From contig NZ_BBRA01000002.1 of assembly GCF_000975035.1 (NCBI RefSeq), positions 660,823-724,822 of the forward strand: a DNA stretch of 64,000 nt, read 5' to 3'. This document shows, one piece after another, positions 27,461-36,373 of this stretch. This stretch comes from Demequina flava (lineage in GTDB: Bacteria; Actinomycetota; Actinomycetes; Actinomycetales; Demequinaceae). A program made the translations under genes and the position numbers. A model generated the notes under the pieces. That model saw nothing but the letters and a program-made list of their open reading frames with translations, was not told the origin of the DNA and did no database searches. How positions within the stretch are numbered: the stretch's first letter is position 1; each line of letters begins with the position of its first letter.

Positions 27461-27516
27461 GGGCCGATGCTCAGGTATTGCCGGGATGGACCGGCAAATG
27501 CCGTATGAGGCTGGGG
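27461..27516 (-). promoter_or_regulatory. Mutually exclusive hairpins in the cystine operon leader
   Basis: Read on the minus strand, CGGCATTTGCCG can fold on itself, or its second arm can pair as TTGCCGG (27491-27497) with CCGGCAA (27478-27484) across a 6-nt loop. The two folds share the same bases, as in attenuators. They lie between the Cys-rich leader ORF and the binding-protein gene. A copy of GGGCCGATGCT occupies 27461-27471. Confidence 0.5.
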
Positions 27517-27573
27517 GGCGCGCAGCAGCGCGGCGCGCAAAGGGTTGAGTGGCCGGCAATGCGGCGGGCGCGT

Positions 27574-27666
27574 CTAGAGACAGCGCATGGGAGCACCACA
27601 ACAGCACATCTCGCCGCGCGCGGTGAGCGAGGGGCGAGTGTGAGGGCTGAAGTGGATAGTGCTCAT
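27574..27666 (-). CDS. Poly-cysteine leader peptide (30 residues)
   Basis: A short ORF, ATG at 27666 to TAG at 27574. It begins MSTIHFSPHTRPSLTA, carries three consecutive cysteine codons at positions 21-23 (MCCCG) and another at 29. No Shine-Dalgarno sequence is visible, and TTAGAT stands six bases before the ATG, so it may be leaderless. Poly-cysteine short ORFs acting as cysteine-responsive attenuators are described in mycobacteria. Its position upstream of a cystine-type importer fits that role. Translation is not shown by sequence alone. Confidence 0.6.
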   Translation of the reverse strand: MSTIHFSPHTRPSLTARGEMCCCGAPMRCL

Positions 27667-27766
27667 GACGGGATCTAACCACGGCGCGGGGCCGCGTATT
27701 CCCGGACCTTGGGCCCGGAGTCACGGAGTAGATCTGCCCCGTATCCGGCCCGCAGAAATGACAAGA

Positions 27767-27802
27767 GGCGGGGCCGATGAGGTTTCCCTCATCGCCCCCG
27801 CC
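27767..27802 (-). terminator. Stem-loop terminator after the DUF6131 gene
   Basis: GGCGGGGCCGATGAG (27767-27781) pairs with CTCATCGCCCCCGCC (27788-27802), one mismatch, 6-nt loop. It separates the DUF6131 gene from the cystine operon leader. Confidence 0.7.
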
Positions 27803-27851
27803 TCCCATGTAGCGGACTTCAACTCAGCCGCTACGAAGACTTACCAAAGGC

Positions 27852-28007
27852 TTAGAACCAGTGTTTGCGCCCGCCAATGCTCTTGCCAGAGCGGCCCAGC
27901 AGCATAAACACGAGTCCGACAACAAGAAGGACTGTTCCGATCGTGGTCAGGAGCGGAACTCCTACAAGAAGACCAATGAGCAAGAGAATAAGACCGAGGA
28001 TTATCAA
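27852..28007 (-). CDS. Small membrane protein, DUF6131-like
   Basis: A 51-residue protein of two closely spaced hydrophobic helices (about 2-16 and 20-37), ending in RSGKSIGGRKHWF, the pattern of DUF6131 proteins. I place the start at TTG 28007 because the family begins at this IILGLILLLIG segment; the longer frame back to 28133 adds 42 residues with no resemblance. The gene is followed by a terminator and preceded by a diverged copy of the Cys leader module. Function unknown. Confidence 0.7.
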   Translation of the reverse strand: MIILGLILLLIGLLVGVPLLTTIGTVLLVVGLVFMLLGRSGKSIGGRKHWF

Positions 28008-28164
28008 GATAGATCCAATCTGTCGTGGGTCCGCGTGGGACCTGTGTACTCCTGTCGAGGGGGTTAACACGCAAAGTGCGAGGTATGTTCCCGCAGGGAG
28101 GGACGCCAGGGTCGTTCGACGCCCGGTTTCCAACTCGACTCAGTGCACCTCGGGAACGTGGGAA

Positions 28165-28281
28165 TCAGGGCCGATGCTGGGAAAAGCCGGGGTTGTCCGG
28201 CAAGTGCCGTATGAGGCTGGGCGCGCACAACGGCGCGGTGAGCGAGAGGCGAGTCTGAGGGTTGATGTGGAGAGTGCTCAT
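28165..28281 (-). CDS. Diverged copy of the leader short ORF (38 residues)
   Basis: ATG at 28281 to TGA at 28165. The first 16 residues, MSTLHINPQTRLSLTA, closely match the poly-cysteine leader peptide, but the CCC run is missing and only one cysteine (residue 19) remains. The upstream bases also match the other copy (GGGAATA, then GCGCCGTG, then GTCATGAGCACT). A GAGG eight bases before the ATG might act as ribosome-binding site. It may be a decayed leader or an independent small gene ahead of the DUF6131 gene. Confidence 0.45.
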   Translation of the reverse strand: MSTLHINPQTRLSLTAPLCAPSLIRHLPDNPGFSQHRP

Positions 28282-28318
28282 GACTTGACCTCATCACGGC
28301 GCAGCTCGAACTATTCCC
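28168..28318 (-). repeat. Second copy of the promoter-leader module
   Basis: Two blocks match the cystine operon leader. One is the promoter and start of the short ORF (about 28240-28318 against 27630-27705). The other, 28168-28221 against 27461-27516, holds GGGCCGATGCT, then GCCGG and CCGGCAAGTGCCGTATGAGG. The middle segment with the Cys codons is unique to the other copy. Confidence 0.65.
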
Positions 28319-28351
28319 GTAGCTATGTCCCGACCTTGTTAAAGAAAAAAT

Positions 28352-28393
28352 GCGGGCGGACTCGGTGAGAGGGGGATCACCGAGCCCGCCCGC
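28352..28393 (-). terminator. Rho-independent terminator of the adhesin gene
   Basis: A 17-bp stem (28352-28368 with 28377-28393, one mismatch) and 8-nt loop. On the minus strand it is followed by a T6 run (28345-28350). It sits just after the adhesin stop codon. Confidence 0.85.
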
Positions 28394-28403
28394 GGAAGGC
28401 GAC

Positions 28404-31400
28404 TTACGAGTTGTGTCGTCGACGCAACACGATCAGAACGCCGCCTGCTGCGAGCAGTAGGACAACGATGACCATGAGTTGCGTCACTTGCGCACCGGTA
28501 ACCGGCAGCGAGTTGCCTTCCTGGTCCGCCGGGGTCACATCTCCTTGGTCGGGAGATGCGTCGCCAGACGGCTCTCCAGGCGCCGGATCGACGCTTGGTG
28601 AGGGCGTGGGAATGGTGGGGCTCTCAGGCTCCTCGGCGCCGGGTGGAGTTTCCCCTGGTGGCTCCTCCCCCGGGCTCTGGTCATTGGCCCGCACGAAGCC
28701 AAAGTCGAGGGTGAGGTCCTGGGCACCGTCCTCAACCAGTGAAAGCGACGAGGCCGTCCATTCGGAGGAGTCGCCTTCGCGGTCACCAACGGCAGGAACC
28801 GTGGGTTCATAGGCTTCGAGCGCGTCCGCACTCGCCGCGGGGTCGATCGAGACCGTGTACTGCTGGCCTTCCTCAAGGACTGGAAGTCCTGTGAAGAGAT
28901 AGCGGCCATCGCCATCAGTTGAGACCGGCTCAACGGGCGCGCCCGTAACATCCGTGACGGATTCGCCTTCCGGGCCCGTCAGCACCATGACCACATCACT
29001 CAGACCTGGTTCGTCATTGTCCTGACGGCCATCGCGAGTGATGTCCAGCCACACGAGGTCCCCGACAGATACCGACGGCGGAAGCGCGACAACACCCGCG
29101 TCCCACGTGGGGTCCACACCGAGCAGCGCCTTCACGTCCGCGTGGGGATAGTTGTCATTTGCAACCAACGCAGACTGCTCGGGATCGAGTGTGAACACCT
29201 CGGTCAGGCCAGTCGCCCGCACAGCGTCAGAGTCGTCTTCATCGCTCTGACCGATGTTGACGTCCGTGAACATGTACACCGCCTGCTGCTCGTCTGTCAG
29301 CGTGAAGCGGACTTGGTAGTCGCCTGCCGGGAGGAGGTCGAACAAGTAGCGACCATTGGAGTCTGTCGTTGTGGTGTTGAGGACCTCTCCCGTGACGCCA
29401 TCGAGAAGCTCTACCGTCACACCGGACAGCGCTGGCTCGTCGGCATCTTGGATACCGTCTGCGTTTTCATCAATCCACGTGTAGTCGCCGATCGCCATGA
29501 GGGCCTCGGGGTCGTTGAAGAGCGTGACCGGGTTCGACGTCCCCTCTGGTGAGATGGTCGCAATGACCGGGTCCTGGGAAAGTTCGTAACCTGCCGGCGG
29601 AACCGTCTCAGTGATCGTGTACTTACCAGCTGGCACACCATCGGCTGCCTGCGGGTCTTCGGGGATCACGATGGCGCTGTCTCCGCCATCAGAAGACTCG
29701 ACCGCGAGCTGGCCGTCAACCACGTAGGCCGCATCGGTGATGGTTTCACCGTCCGGCCCCGTCACGGTGAAACGTGCGTCGCGGTCTGTGATGAGAAGGC
29801 TCGGGCGTTCGGTGTCGACCTTTGCCACAGAGAGCGGGTATCCATCAGACGGCGTAATGGTTGCCGATGCGCTACCAATTCTGTTCACAACCGGCAGATC
29901 CTCGGTGAACTCGGTAATAGAAACCTGGAAGTTCGCGGATACCTTGGCGCCTTGAGGAAGGGTGGTTCCAGGTGCCTGCTCGATTTCAACAGTCCGGTCC
30001 TGCTCATTCCACGTTGCAGTCACGTTGCCGCCCATGTCGACGCTGTCGCCTGGAAGAACGGTGCCGGACTCAAGATCCGCGTCGCTCACGAAGCCGTTGA
30101 AACGCATGCCTTCTGGGAGCACATCTTCCAGCGGGATGATCGCAACGCCAGAGTAGTTTCCGTGAGGGATCAGCGACACGCGGTAGATGAACGTGTCGTC
30201 GACAAGCGAGCCGTCCGCTGCCAGTTCAGCACGCATGCTTCCGGTCCACTCGCCATCTCCGCCGTACAGAATCTTCTCAACTTCGAGCTCGTCGCCGTAG
30301 GTCGTCGCTTGGCCGGACGCTTCCGACACCCATTCGTATGACTCGAGGCCATCGGACTCTACGCGCGCATTGTTGGTGATCTCGAGAGTCTGCTTGCCGT
30401 TGATTGGGTGGGTCGGGAGAACCACGCTTACCGTGAGGTGATCGGTCAGCTCTCCGTCGACGTCGACCCAGCTCGGCAGGTCCGCACCGAAGGTGTCCGA
30501 GAGGGTGATGACCAAGTCATCTTCGTTCCGCTCAACGACAAAGTCGCTCGACGACAGGCCGTCGGCGTACGCGTAGGAACCTTCGATCGAAGCGTGAATC
30601 GCGTCGAGGTCGCTGAGGTCAAACACCACCGTGTCGACCTCGTCAATGAGTCGCGTGCTACGCAGATCTTCAACCGCGCCGTTTGCGATCACGAAGTCGT
30701 ACCGGATTTGGGCGGACTCGCCCGGTACCAGCACGACCTCTCCTTCCGTGCTCTTCGAAAACTCACTAGGGTCGTCGATCACGCTGCCGGGGGCCTTCGG
30801 CTCAGTCAACGTGTCGCTCACGCGTGAACGGCGTGAGGATGTGTTGTCGCTGTAGTCAAAGTACGCGTCGTTAACCGCGGTGTATTGCGCTGCGATCTGC
30901 GGAGCCCACGAGGGCTCTTCCGTCACGGGAAGCCCCTCCATCGACACCCACTCCGCGCGAGCCTTCACGGTGGTGTTCACCATGGTGTCACGCCCCATGT
31001 TGATCATGAGTGTCTGACCCGCATCAACGTAGTCGTACTGGTAGACGCACTCGTCAGCGGAGAAGTCATCTGCCGCAAGGCACTGGTCAGTTGCAGGGTC
31101 GAGATCAACCGAGGACTCCAGCTCGGTCGTGGTGTCCCACCGAGCCGAATCCCTCAGCGTGTCCGTGACGACCACGTTCTTGGTGAGCTCGTGCCGGGTG
31201 TCGGCAAACTCCGCGAACTGCGTGAGGTTGAACTTCAATGAATACGTGACTGGAACGGGTTCCAACAGGTTGCCGGCGTCATCGGTCCTGATCTGCGTCG
31301 GTGACGCGAGGTCGGAGGTCTTGCGGAAGGCCGCGCCCACATTCGGAGCCGGCTCAGCTGCGATCGACCCGCTCATCGTCACAGTGGCGCCTGACGTCGC

Positions 31401-32420
31401 GCCGGACAGGTCGAGATCGTTTTCGAACTTGATCGAGTAGGACCCACCTGAGACAGGGTCGACTGCGTCTGCGGATTCTTGAAGCTCCGCTTCGATGGCG
31501 TCAACCTTGTCAGCCTTGACATGCGCGTGGTAGCTAATTTCAAGCTGTGACTGTGCGGGGATGTCGACGTTCGGGAACGTGACGGCGTTCCCGGCAATCG
31601 TGGGCGCACCCAGGTCAAAGTCCGTCACGGTGCGGTTGAAACCGTTCTCGTCCCAGGTCGTCAAAGCGGCAGAGAAACTCTCCAGGTCGTGTTCGAGGTA
31701 GTCGCTCAGCGTGTCTACGAGCTGTACGCCGTCACGAGCACTTTGGCTATCGATACGCACCGTGTAGGGGATCTCGACCGATGTCACTGAAGGGTCGACG
31801 GCCACAGTGCCGTCTTCGTCACGCGAAATCTTGCTGTTGAGGTGGTGGCCAATCGCGGACTTGTTGACCGAGTCTGGGATCATCGGGCGAAGTGCGTCGT
31901 CTGAATCGCGCACGATGATGTTCACCACTGTGACCTGCTGATCGCCTACGGTCCATGTCACTTCGCGCAATCCTGTGCCAGACTCCGGCTCGTCGAAGAC
32001 GAAGTCGAACGCGACAATGCCCTGGTCGATTGTGTTGTCGAGCGGGTCTGTGAACGCCATGACAACGTCACCTTCAGCATTCAGCGCCAGAGACTCAACA
32101 ATCGTGTTTCCGCTGGGAACTACGAGGCCCGCCTCGGGCACGGTGATGCCATCGGGCACTCCGATCACGACCGACCCGCCGGGGGTCAGGTTAGGCACCG
32201 AATACTGGAGGCGTGCTGTGTAGCTGGACCCCGGAGCGACCACAGTGTCTCCGCCGTAGGTTTCGCCGCCGTACTCGACGGTCAAAGTCACGCCGCCACT
32301 CTCAGCCGCCGTTGCGCTGGGGACAGCCAGTCCCCACACCGCAAGCAACGACACGAGTGCGAAAGCAAGCGCGCGCACCGCGCTTGACGACGCTCGTCTT
32401 CCAGGTTCAGAACTAGTCAC
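28404..32420 (-). CDS. LPxTG-anchored multidomain adhesin with SpaA- and SdrD B-like repeats
   Basis: A cell-wall surface protein of 1338 residues. Parts in order: signal peptide (about 15-42, cut after ATAAE); a long series of isopeptide/DUF11-like adhesin Ig domains (about 45-880); a SpaA-like prealbumin-fold domain (about 900-965, with YTITETVPPAGYELS); two SdrD B-like repeats (about 970-1090 and 1110-1230, starting AIGDYTWIDENADG and SVGDLVWLDITRDG); a Pro/Glu-rich stalk; then LPVTG at about 1305, a hydrophobic helix and RRRHNS. GTG at 32420 has GGAG six bases upstream; the TTG at 32432 overlaps that site. No sortase gene is in the window. The gene is divergent from a LuxR regulator. Confidence 0.9.
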   Translation of the reverse strand: MTSSEPGRRASSSAVRALAFALVSLLAVWGLAVPSATAAESGGVTLTVEYGGETYGGDTVVAPGSSYTARLQYSVPNLTPGGSVVIGVPDGITVPEAGLVVPSGNTIVESLALNAEGDVVMAFTDPLDNTIDQGIVAFDFVFDEPESGTGLREVTWTVGDQQVTVVNIIVRDSDDALRPMIPDSVNKSAIGHHLNSKISRDEDGTVAVDPSVTSVEIPYTVRIDSQSARDGVQLVDTLSDYLEHDLESFSAALTTWDENGFNRTVTDFDLGAPTIAGNAVTFPNVDIPAQSQLEISYHAHVKADKVDAIEAELQESADAVDPVSGGSYSIKFENDLDLSGATSGATVTMSGSIAAEPAPNVGAAFRKTSDLASPTQIRTDDAGNLLEPVPVTYSLKFNLTQFAEFADTRHELTKNVVVTDTLRDSARWDTTTELESSVDLDPATDQCLAADDFSADECVYQYDYVDAGQTLMINMGRDTMVNTTVKARAEWVSMEGLPVTEEPSWAPQIAAQYTAVNDAYFDYSDNTSSRRSRVSDTLTEPKAPGSVIDDPSEFSKSTEGEVVLVPGESAQIRYDFVIANGAVEDLRSTRLIDEVDTVVFDLSDLDAIHASIEGSYAYADGLSSSDFVVERNEDDLVITLSDTFGADLPSWVDVDGELTDHLTVSVVLPTHPINGKQTLEITNNARVESDGLESYEWVSEASGQATTYGDELEVEKILYGGDGEWTGSMRAELAADGSLVDDTFIYRVSLIPHGNYSGVAIIPLEDVLPEGMRFNGFVSDADLESGTVLPGDSVDMGGNVTATWNEQDRTVEIEQAPGTTLPQGAKVSANFQVSITEFTEDLPVVNRIGSASATITPSDGYPLSVAKVDTERPSLLITDRDARFTVTGPDGETITDAAYVVDGQLAVESSDGGDSAIVIPEDPQAADGVPAGKYTITETVPPAGYELSQDPVIATISPEGTSNPVTLFNDPEALMAIGDYTWIDENADGIQDADEPALSGVTVELLDGVTGEVLNTTTTDSNGRYLFDLLPAGDYQVRFTLTDEQQAVYMFTDVNIGQSDEDDSDAVRATGLTEVFTLDPEQSALVANDNYPHADVKALLGVDPTWDAGVVALPPSVSVGDLVWLDITRDGRQDNDEPGLSDVVMVLTGPEGESVTDVTGAPVEPVSTDGDGRYLFTGLPVLEEGQQYTVSIDPAASADALEAYEPTVPAVGDREGDSSEWTASSLSLVEDGAQDLTLDFGFVRANDQSPGEEPPGETPPGAEEPESPTIPTPSPSVDPAPGEPSGDASPDQGDVTPADQEGNSLPVTGAQVTQLMVIVVLLLAAGGVLIVLRRRHNS

Positions 32421-32802
32421 TTCAATCTCCAAAATCGAGTTCCCTCAGCGCGACATGTGTCGCAGGCCTTTTACTGCGTCTGTCGCAGGCAGGCGTCGGG
32501 GCATCACTGCGCAAGCGGGGTTACGCCCACGGAACGGCGCAGAGCATGGCGCGAATGGTGCTCAGAGGCGACCAGACGGACGGGGCCGATTGGCCTCCGT
32601 TCCCAGCAGTAGAGCACCGGAAACCCGGCAAAAACCGTGGTGGTAGGGAGAAATCACCCCCGCAGTTCATCCCTTCTCAGCGGGAAACGAACCGGATCCG
32701 GATGGCCGTGAGTTACGGTCAATATGGGGGGTGAATCTAGAGAGTTAATGCCGGATGCCGTTCGTTGCGCCGGCCCACCGAGTTGCTGAGGGAGACGTGG
32801 AA
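32421..32802. promoter_or_regulatory. Divergent promoter region between adhesin and LuxR genes
   Basis: About 380 bp with no credible ORF. It must contain both promoters. The stretch near 32700-32750 (TTACGGTCAATATGG, then AATCTAGAGAG) is AT-richer than its surroundings. I see no clear palindrome. Confidence 0.5.
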
Positions 32803-35262
32803 ATGAGGGCCGACGACGCCGAGGGCGCGAGACCCAACTCGTCCGCTTCACCGTGGATTGAACTGCTGCGAGATAGCGCAAAAGTGCACCTGGAAGAACT
32901 GCCCACACTCACGGTGATCGCGACGCTGCCCACGTGGGGAGCGTCCACGTGGATGCGACAGTGCGACGATTTCCTTCAGAAGTCTGACGGCGCAGTCACA
33001 CGCCGGCTGTCGTCGCGACGAGCGTTGTGGGACGCCGCCTCCCAAGGTAAGCAAGCGGCGGTCGACGTGTATTTCGTTAATATCCCGGCGATCACCGATA
33101 TCGACGATGTGTGGGACGGGGTATCGGCGCTACTTGCCTTGGCAGGCCGGCCCCGCGTCGTTATCCGCTCGCTCGATCATCCTCCGGAAATGGGATGGTC
33201 GTCCGTCGACGTTCTGACAGAAGCCGACCTGTCGATGACCGAAGACGAACTCCATGCTCTCGCCCGCGTCAATGGTGTAGAGGGCCCCCCACACATCATT
33301 CGCGGTTTGGCTACTGATTTTCGGGGTCACCCCGGTCTCGCTCGGCGCCAAATCGAACTCATGGCAAGTAGCCGTGGTCAGTCCCCCTGGTCAAATCCGG
33401 ATGCGCGTCTAGACACTCACCTGGCGTCGATACTGATGACTCGCTATCTCGGAACCCACGCAGGCACCCCGCTCAACAGCACCATGTTGACGGTGCTACT
33501 TCGCGCTTCTCGGCAACGGCGCGTGACGGCCAATCGACTTGTGAGGGCTGGCGACAAGCCAGCGCGAGTTCACTCATGCTTTGAGCGCATGGCGTGGTTA
33601 CCCCTGGGCACCGTTGATGTTGACACCGAGAGCGGCGAAACGGTGTTCGAATGGCGCCCGGGGGTATGGAATAAATACATGGCAGAACGAACACCCGAGG
33701 AGCAGTCGTCGGTTCTGACGGAAGCTCTCACCATTGCGCGCTCCGAGGGCCACCTCTCGATGCAGGTCTACTACCTCATTGAGTTGAAGAGGTTCAGCGA
33801 AGCCGAAGCCATTGTGTGGGCCAACCTCAGACATTTTCTCCTTGCACCACCCGACACAGTCCAACGTGCCATTACCGAGATCTCGTGGGATGACGTCTCG
33901 ACGCACCCCTCCCTCCTGCTCGTTGCGGGGGAATACCGCTCGCGCGCCACGGCCGACCCCATGCCCTGGAAGCACTACTTCTCGACGGCCCAAGCGTTAC
34001 TGAACCTGCGCAAGCCTTCGGACGCCTTCGAACATCTCCAGGTCAGCGCCCGTGAACTCATGGCCACAGCGTCGATGGGCAACCGCAAAGAGACCGTGCG
34101 ACTCCTCGCGACCATTGAAGAACTGTTGCAAGACGAGCGCGAGCCGGGCCTGCTGTCACGTGCCTCTCAAGACCCCGATATAGCGCGCCGGCTCGCTGCG
34201 GAGATGTACGTTCCTTTTTGGGCAGCGACACAAGTCGATGGTCAGGCACAGGCGTTGCGCTTTACCCAGGTCATGCGGACGCACTCAAATCCGTTGAGTC
34301 TTTCTGCTGAAGCGGACCTGTCGACTGTTGTCACCCACGAGGTTCACATGGGGGTCTCCCACGCCGAGCGCGAAGTGCTCGGAGGCGGGTATACCGACGG
34401 TTTCATCGCACTTGAGCACGGAGACGATCAACATGCCCTCGAGCTCACCCGCTTTCTTGAAGCGAGGGCGACTCAGGCTCCCTCACGATCCGCTGCCGAA
34501 TCCTTCGTTCTCGCTATCCGCGCCCTCGTTGCCCCGGAGACCCTCGACCGGCGCACAGTCATGGGCTCGCTCGAGAGGAGTCGGAACTATTGGGACGACG
34601 GACGCCCTAGCAAGGCCATCGTGGCGGCGACAGCCTTCGCGCTTCTCACGATTGGGGACGTCGCGGAGGCTATGAGGCTCGTGCGGGACTACCCCGCAGA
34701 ACACTGGTTCGGGTTCTTGTCCCGAGCGTTGGTGCTGCTAGCGCTCGATCGTCCTGGTGAAGCGATGGACGCCATCGAACTCGCTGACCGTCGGACCACA
34801 TCGCCCCGACCTCGGGCCATCTCCGGGGCGATCGCGGCCGCCGCTCACGTTCGTATGGGCTCGGATGTAGCCGCGATCGAAAGACTCGAAGCCACATTGC
34901 GGGGCACAACTCCTGGCCTCATGCGAGTGGCCTTGAGGTTTATTCCTGCCGAAGACTTCGATGAAATCGCCTCGCACCAAGGCCGCGCATCACGACAACT
35001 CGCGAAGGTGATCGAAGCTTCGGGAACTGATGTCCGCCACTGCCACCGATCCACCGCGGCGACGCTCACGCGTGTGGATCGTGAAAACCTATGGGCCCTT
35101 CACTCGGGCATGTCGAATAAAGCGATCGCAGAGCATCGCTTCGTCTCGATCAACACAGTTCGCACGCAAATGCGCATGCTCTACAAGAAGCTTGGGGCCT
35201 CGAATCGACTCGACGCTGTTGCATGCGCGGAACGGCTTGGAGTGTTCGAGACGTCGCTGTGA
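32803..35262 (+). CDS. LuxR-family regulator with degenerate nucleotide-binding loop
   Basis: Probable regulator of the adhesin, 819 residues. It has the layout of LAL/STAND regulators: an N-terminal ATPase-like region, an alpha-helical repeat region (about 280-740), and a C-terminal LuxR helix-turn-helix (about 755-815, HSGMSNKAIAEHRF and SINTVRTQMRMLYKKLG). The place of the Walker A lysine reads ATLPTWGAST, so ATP binding may be lost. I prefer ATG 32803 because AGGGAG (32789-32794) is eight bases upstream; GTG 32797 and ATG 32755 are alternatives. Confidence 0.85.
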   Translation: MRADDAEGARPNSSASPWIELLRDSAKVHLEELPTLTVIATLPTWGASTWMRQCDDFLQKSDGAVTRRLSSRRALWDAASQGKQAAVDVYFVNIPAITDIDDVWDGVSALLALAGRPRVVIRSLDHPPEMGWSSVDVLTEADLSMTEDELHALARVNGVEGPPHIIRGLATDFRGHPGLARRQIELMASSRGQSPWSNPDARLDTHLASILMTRYLGTHAGTPLNSTMLTVLLRASRQRRVTANRLVRAGDKPARVHSCFERMAWLPLGTVDVDTESGETVFEWRPGVWNKYMAERTPEEQSSVLTEALTIARSEGHLSMQVYYLIELKRFSEAEAIVWANLRHFLLAPPDTVQRAITEISWDDVSTHPSLLLVAGEYRSRATADPMPWKHYFSTAQALLNLRKPSDAFEHLQVSARELMATASMGNRKETVRLLATIEELLQDEREPGLLSRASQDPDIARRLAAEMYVPFWAATQVDGQAQALRFTQVMRTHSNPLSLSAEADLSTVVTHEVHMGVSHAEREVLGGGYTDGFIALEHGDDQHALELTRFLEARATQAPSRSAAESFVLAIRALVAPETLDRRTVMGSLERSRNYWDDGRPSKAIVAATAFALLTIGDVAEAMRLVRDYPAEHWFGFLSRALVLLALDRPGEAMDAIELADRRTTSPRPRAISGAIAAAAHVRMGSDVAAIERLEATLRGTTPGLMRVALRFIPAEDFDEIASHQGRASRQLAKVIEASGTDVRHCHRSTAATLTRVDRENLWALHSGMSNKAIAEHRFVSINTVRTQMRMLYKKLGASNRLDAVACAERLGVFETSL

Positions 35263-35270
35263 CTCACATC

Positions 35271-36317
35271 TCACTGCATTAGTACGATCTTGCCCACGTG
35301 CCCACGCGTGGCAAGTTCTTCCTGCGCAGCGGCGGCTTCAGCGAGCGGGTAGGTCCTGGCGATGACAGGCGAAATGTCGCCGGTACGCGCGAGGTCCATG
35401 AGCTCGGCAAACTGCGCGGGTGTGTGCATTGTGGAGCCGATCACCTGGAGGTTTGCCAGGTACAACCGCCGCACATCGAAGTGGACGTCGTAGCCGCCCA
35501 GGGCTCCGGCGACAACCCAGCGGCCGTTCTCGCGGAGGGTCTCGAGCCCCTGCGACAGCAAGTCGCCCGCGACGACGTCGATGACCACGTCGATTCCACC
35601 GGGAGCGACCTGCTTCACCTGGGAGAGGACGTCGCTGCCGCGGTCGACGACCTCGTCTGCGCCCGCGGCGCGGACCTCGTCGATCTTAGAGCCGCTCGAG
35701 ATTGCCACGACGTGCGCTCCCCTGGCCTTCGCCAGTTGCACTGCGGCCAGGCCCACTCCGCCGGATGCGCCGGAGACCAGAACCGTCTCCCCCGCCGCGA
35801 CTCGGCCGCGAACGACCATCCCGGTCGCGGTTCCATACGCGATGGGCAGTGACGCCAGCTGGGCATCGCTCAGCGGCGAGCCCGTGACGTCGTAGACGTG
35901 AGTGGCGGGAGAGGTGACGTACTCCGCGTAGGCACCGTCGCGCTCACTACCCATGAGCCCCACGAGTGTCCCCTTCTCGCCGTATGTCGCTGGGTCCAGC
36001 ACGACGCGCGCGCCCACCAAGCCCTCATCCCCGGCCGAGCCGACCGCAACCACGGTGCCCGCAGCATCGGCCCCAGAAATGCGCGGGAAGTCGACAGGCC
36101 CAAGCCACCCGGCCACGGCATCCGGATCGCCTGGCAGTCCGTAGGCGCCCTCGCGAGTCCAGATGTCCGTGTTGTTGAGCGCGGCGGCCGTGATCTTCAC
36201 GAGCACCTCGCCTGGCTGCGGCTCGGGGACGGGAACCTGGGCCTCTTCGAGGCGATCAAGGCCGCCGTGGGCAGTGAGGCGCATCGCGCGCATGGTCGCA
36301 GGGATTGGGGTGCTCAT
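35271..36317 (-). CDS. Zinc-independent alcohol dehydrogenase/quinone oxidoreductase family protein
   Basis: A medium-chain dehydrogenase of 348 residues. The catalytic-domain start (GEVLVKITAAALNNTDIWTR) is followed by GADAAGTVVAVG. The NAD(P)-binding fold has VSGASGGVGLAAVQLAKARGA (about 182-202). The cysteines that bind structural and catalytic zinc in alcohol dehydrogenases are absent, so it belongs with the quinone reductases. It is convergent with the LuxR gene with an 8-bp gap. Substrate unknown. Confidence 0.87.
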   Translation of the reverse strand: MSTPIPATMRAMRLTAHGGLDRLEEAQVPVPEPQPGEVLVKITAAALNNTDIWTREGAYGLPGDPDAVAGWLGPVDFPRISGADAAGTVVAVGSAGDEGLVGARVVLDPATYGEKGTLVGLMGSERDGAYAEYVTSPATHVYDVTGSPLSDAQLASLPIAYGTATGMVVRGRVAAGETVLVSGASGGVGLAAVQLAKARGAHVVAISSGSKIDEVRAAGADEVVDRGSDVLSQVKQVAPGGIDVVIDVVAGDLLSQGLETLRENGRWVVAGALGGYDVHFDVRRLYLANLQVIGSTMHTPAQFAELMDLARTGDISPVIARTYPLAEAAAAQEELATRGHVGKIVLMQ

Positions 36318-36373
36318 GGCACAGGGAACCGCCGCGGGACCTGTGTGATTCCCGCGCGCTCTCGCTCAATCGC

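Noticed and set aside
28008..28133. N-terminal extension of the DUF6131 protein from 28133
   Set aside because: The added 42 residues are not hydrophobic and do not resemble the family, whose members begin at the first membrane helix.
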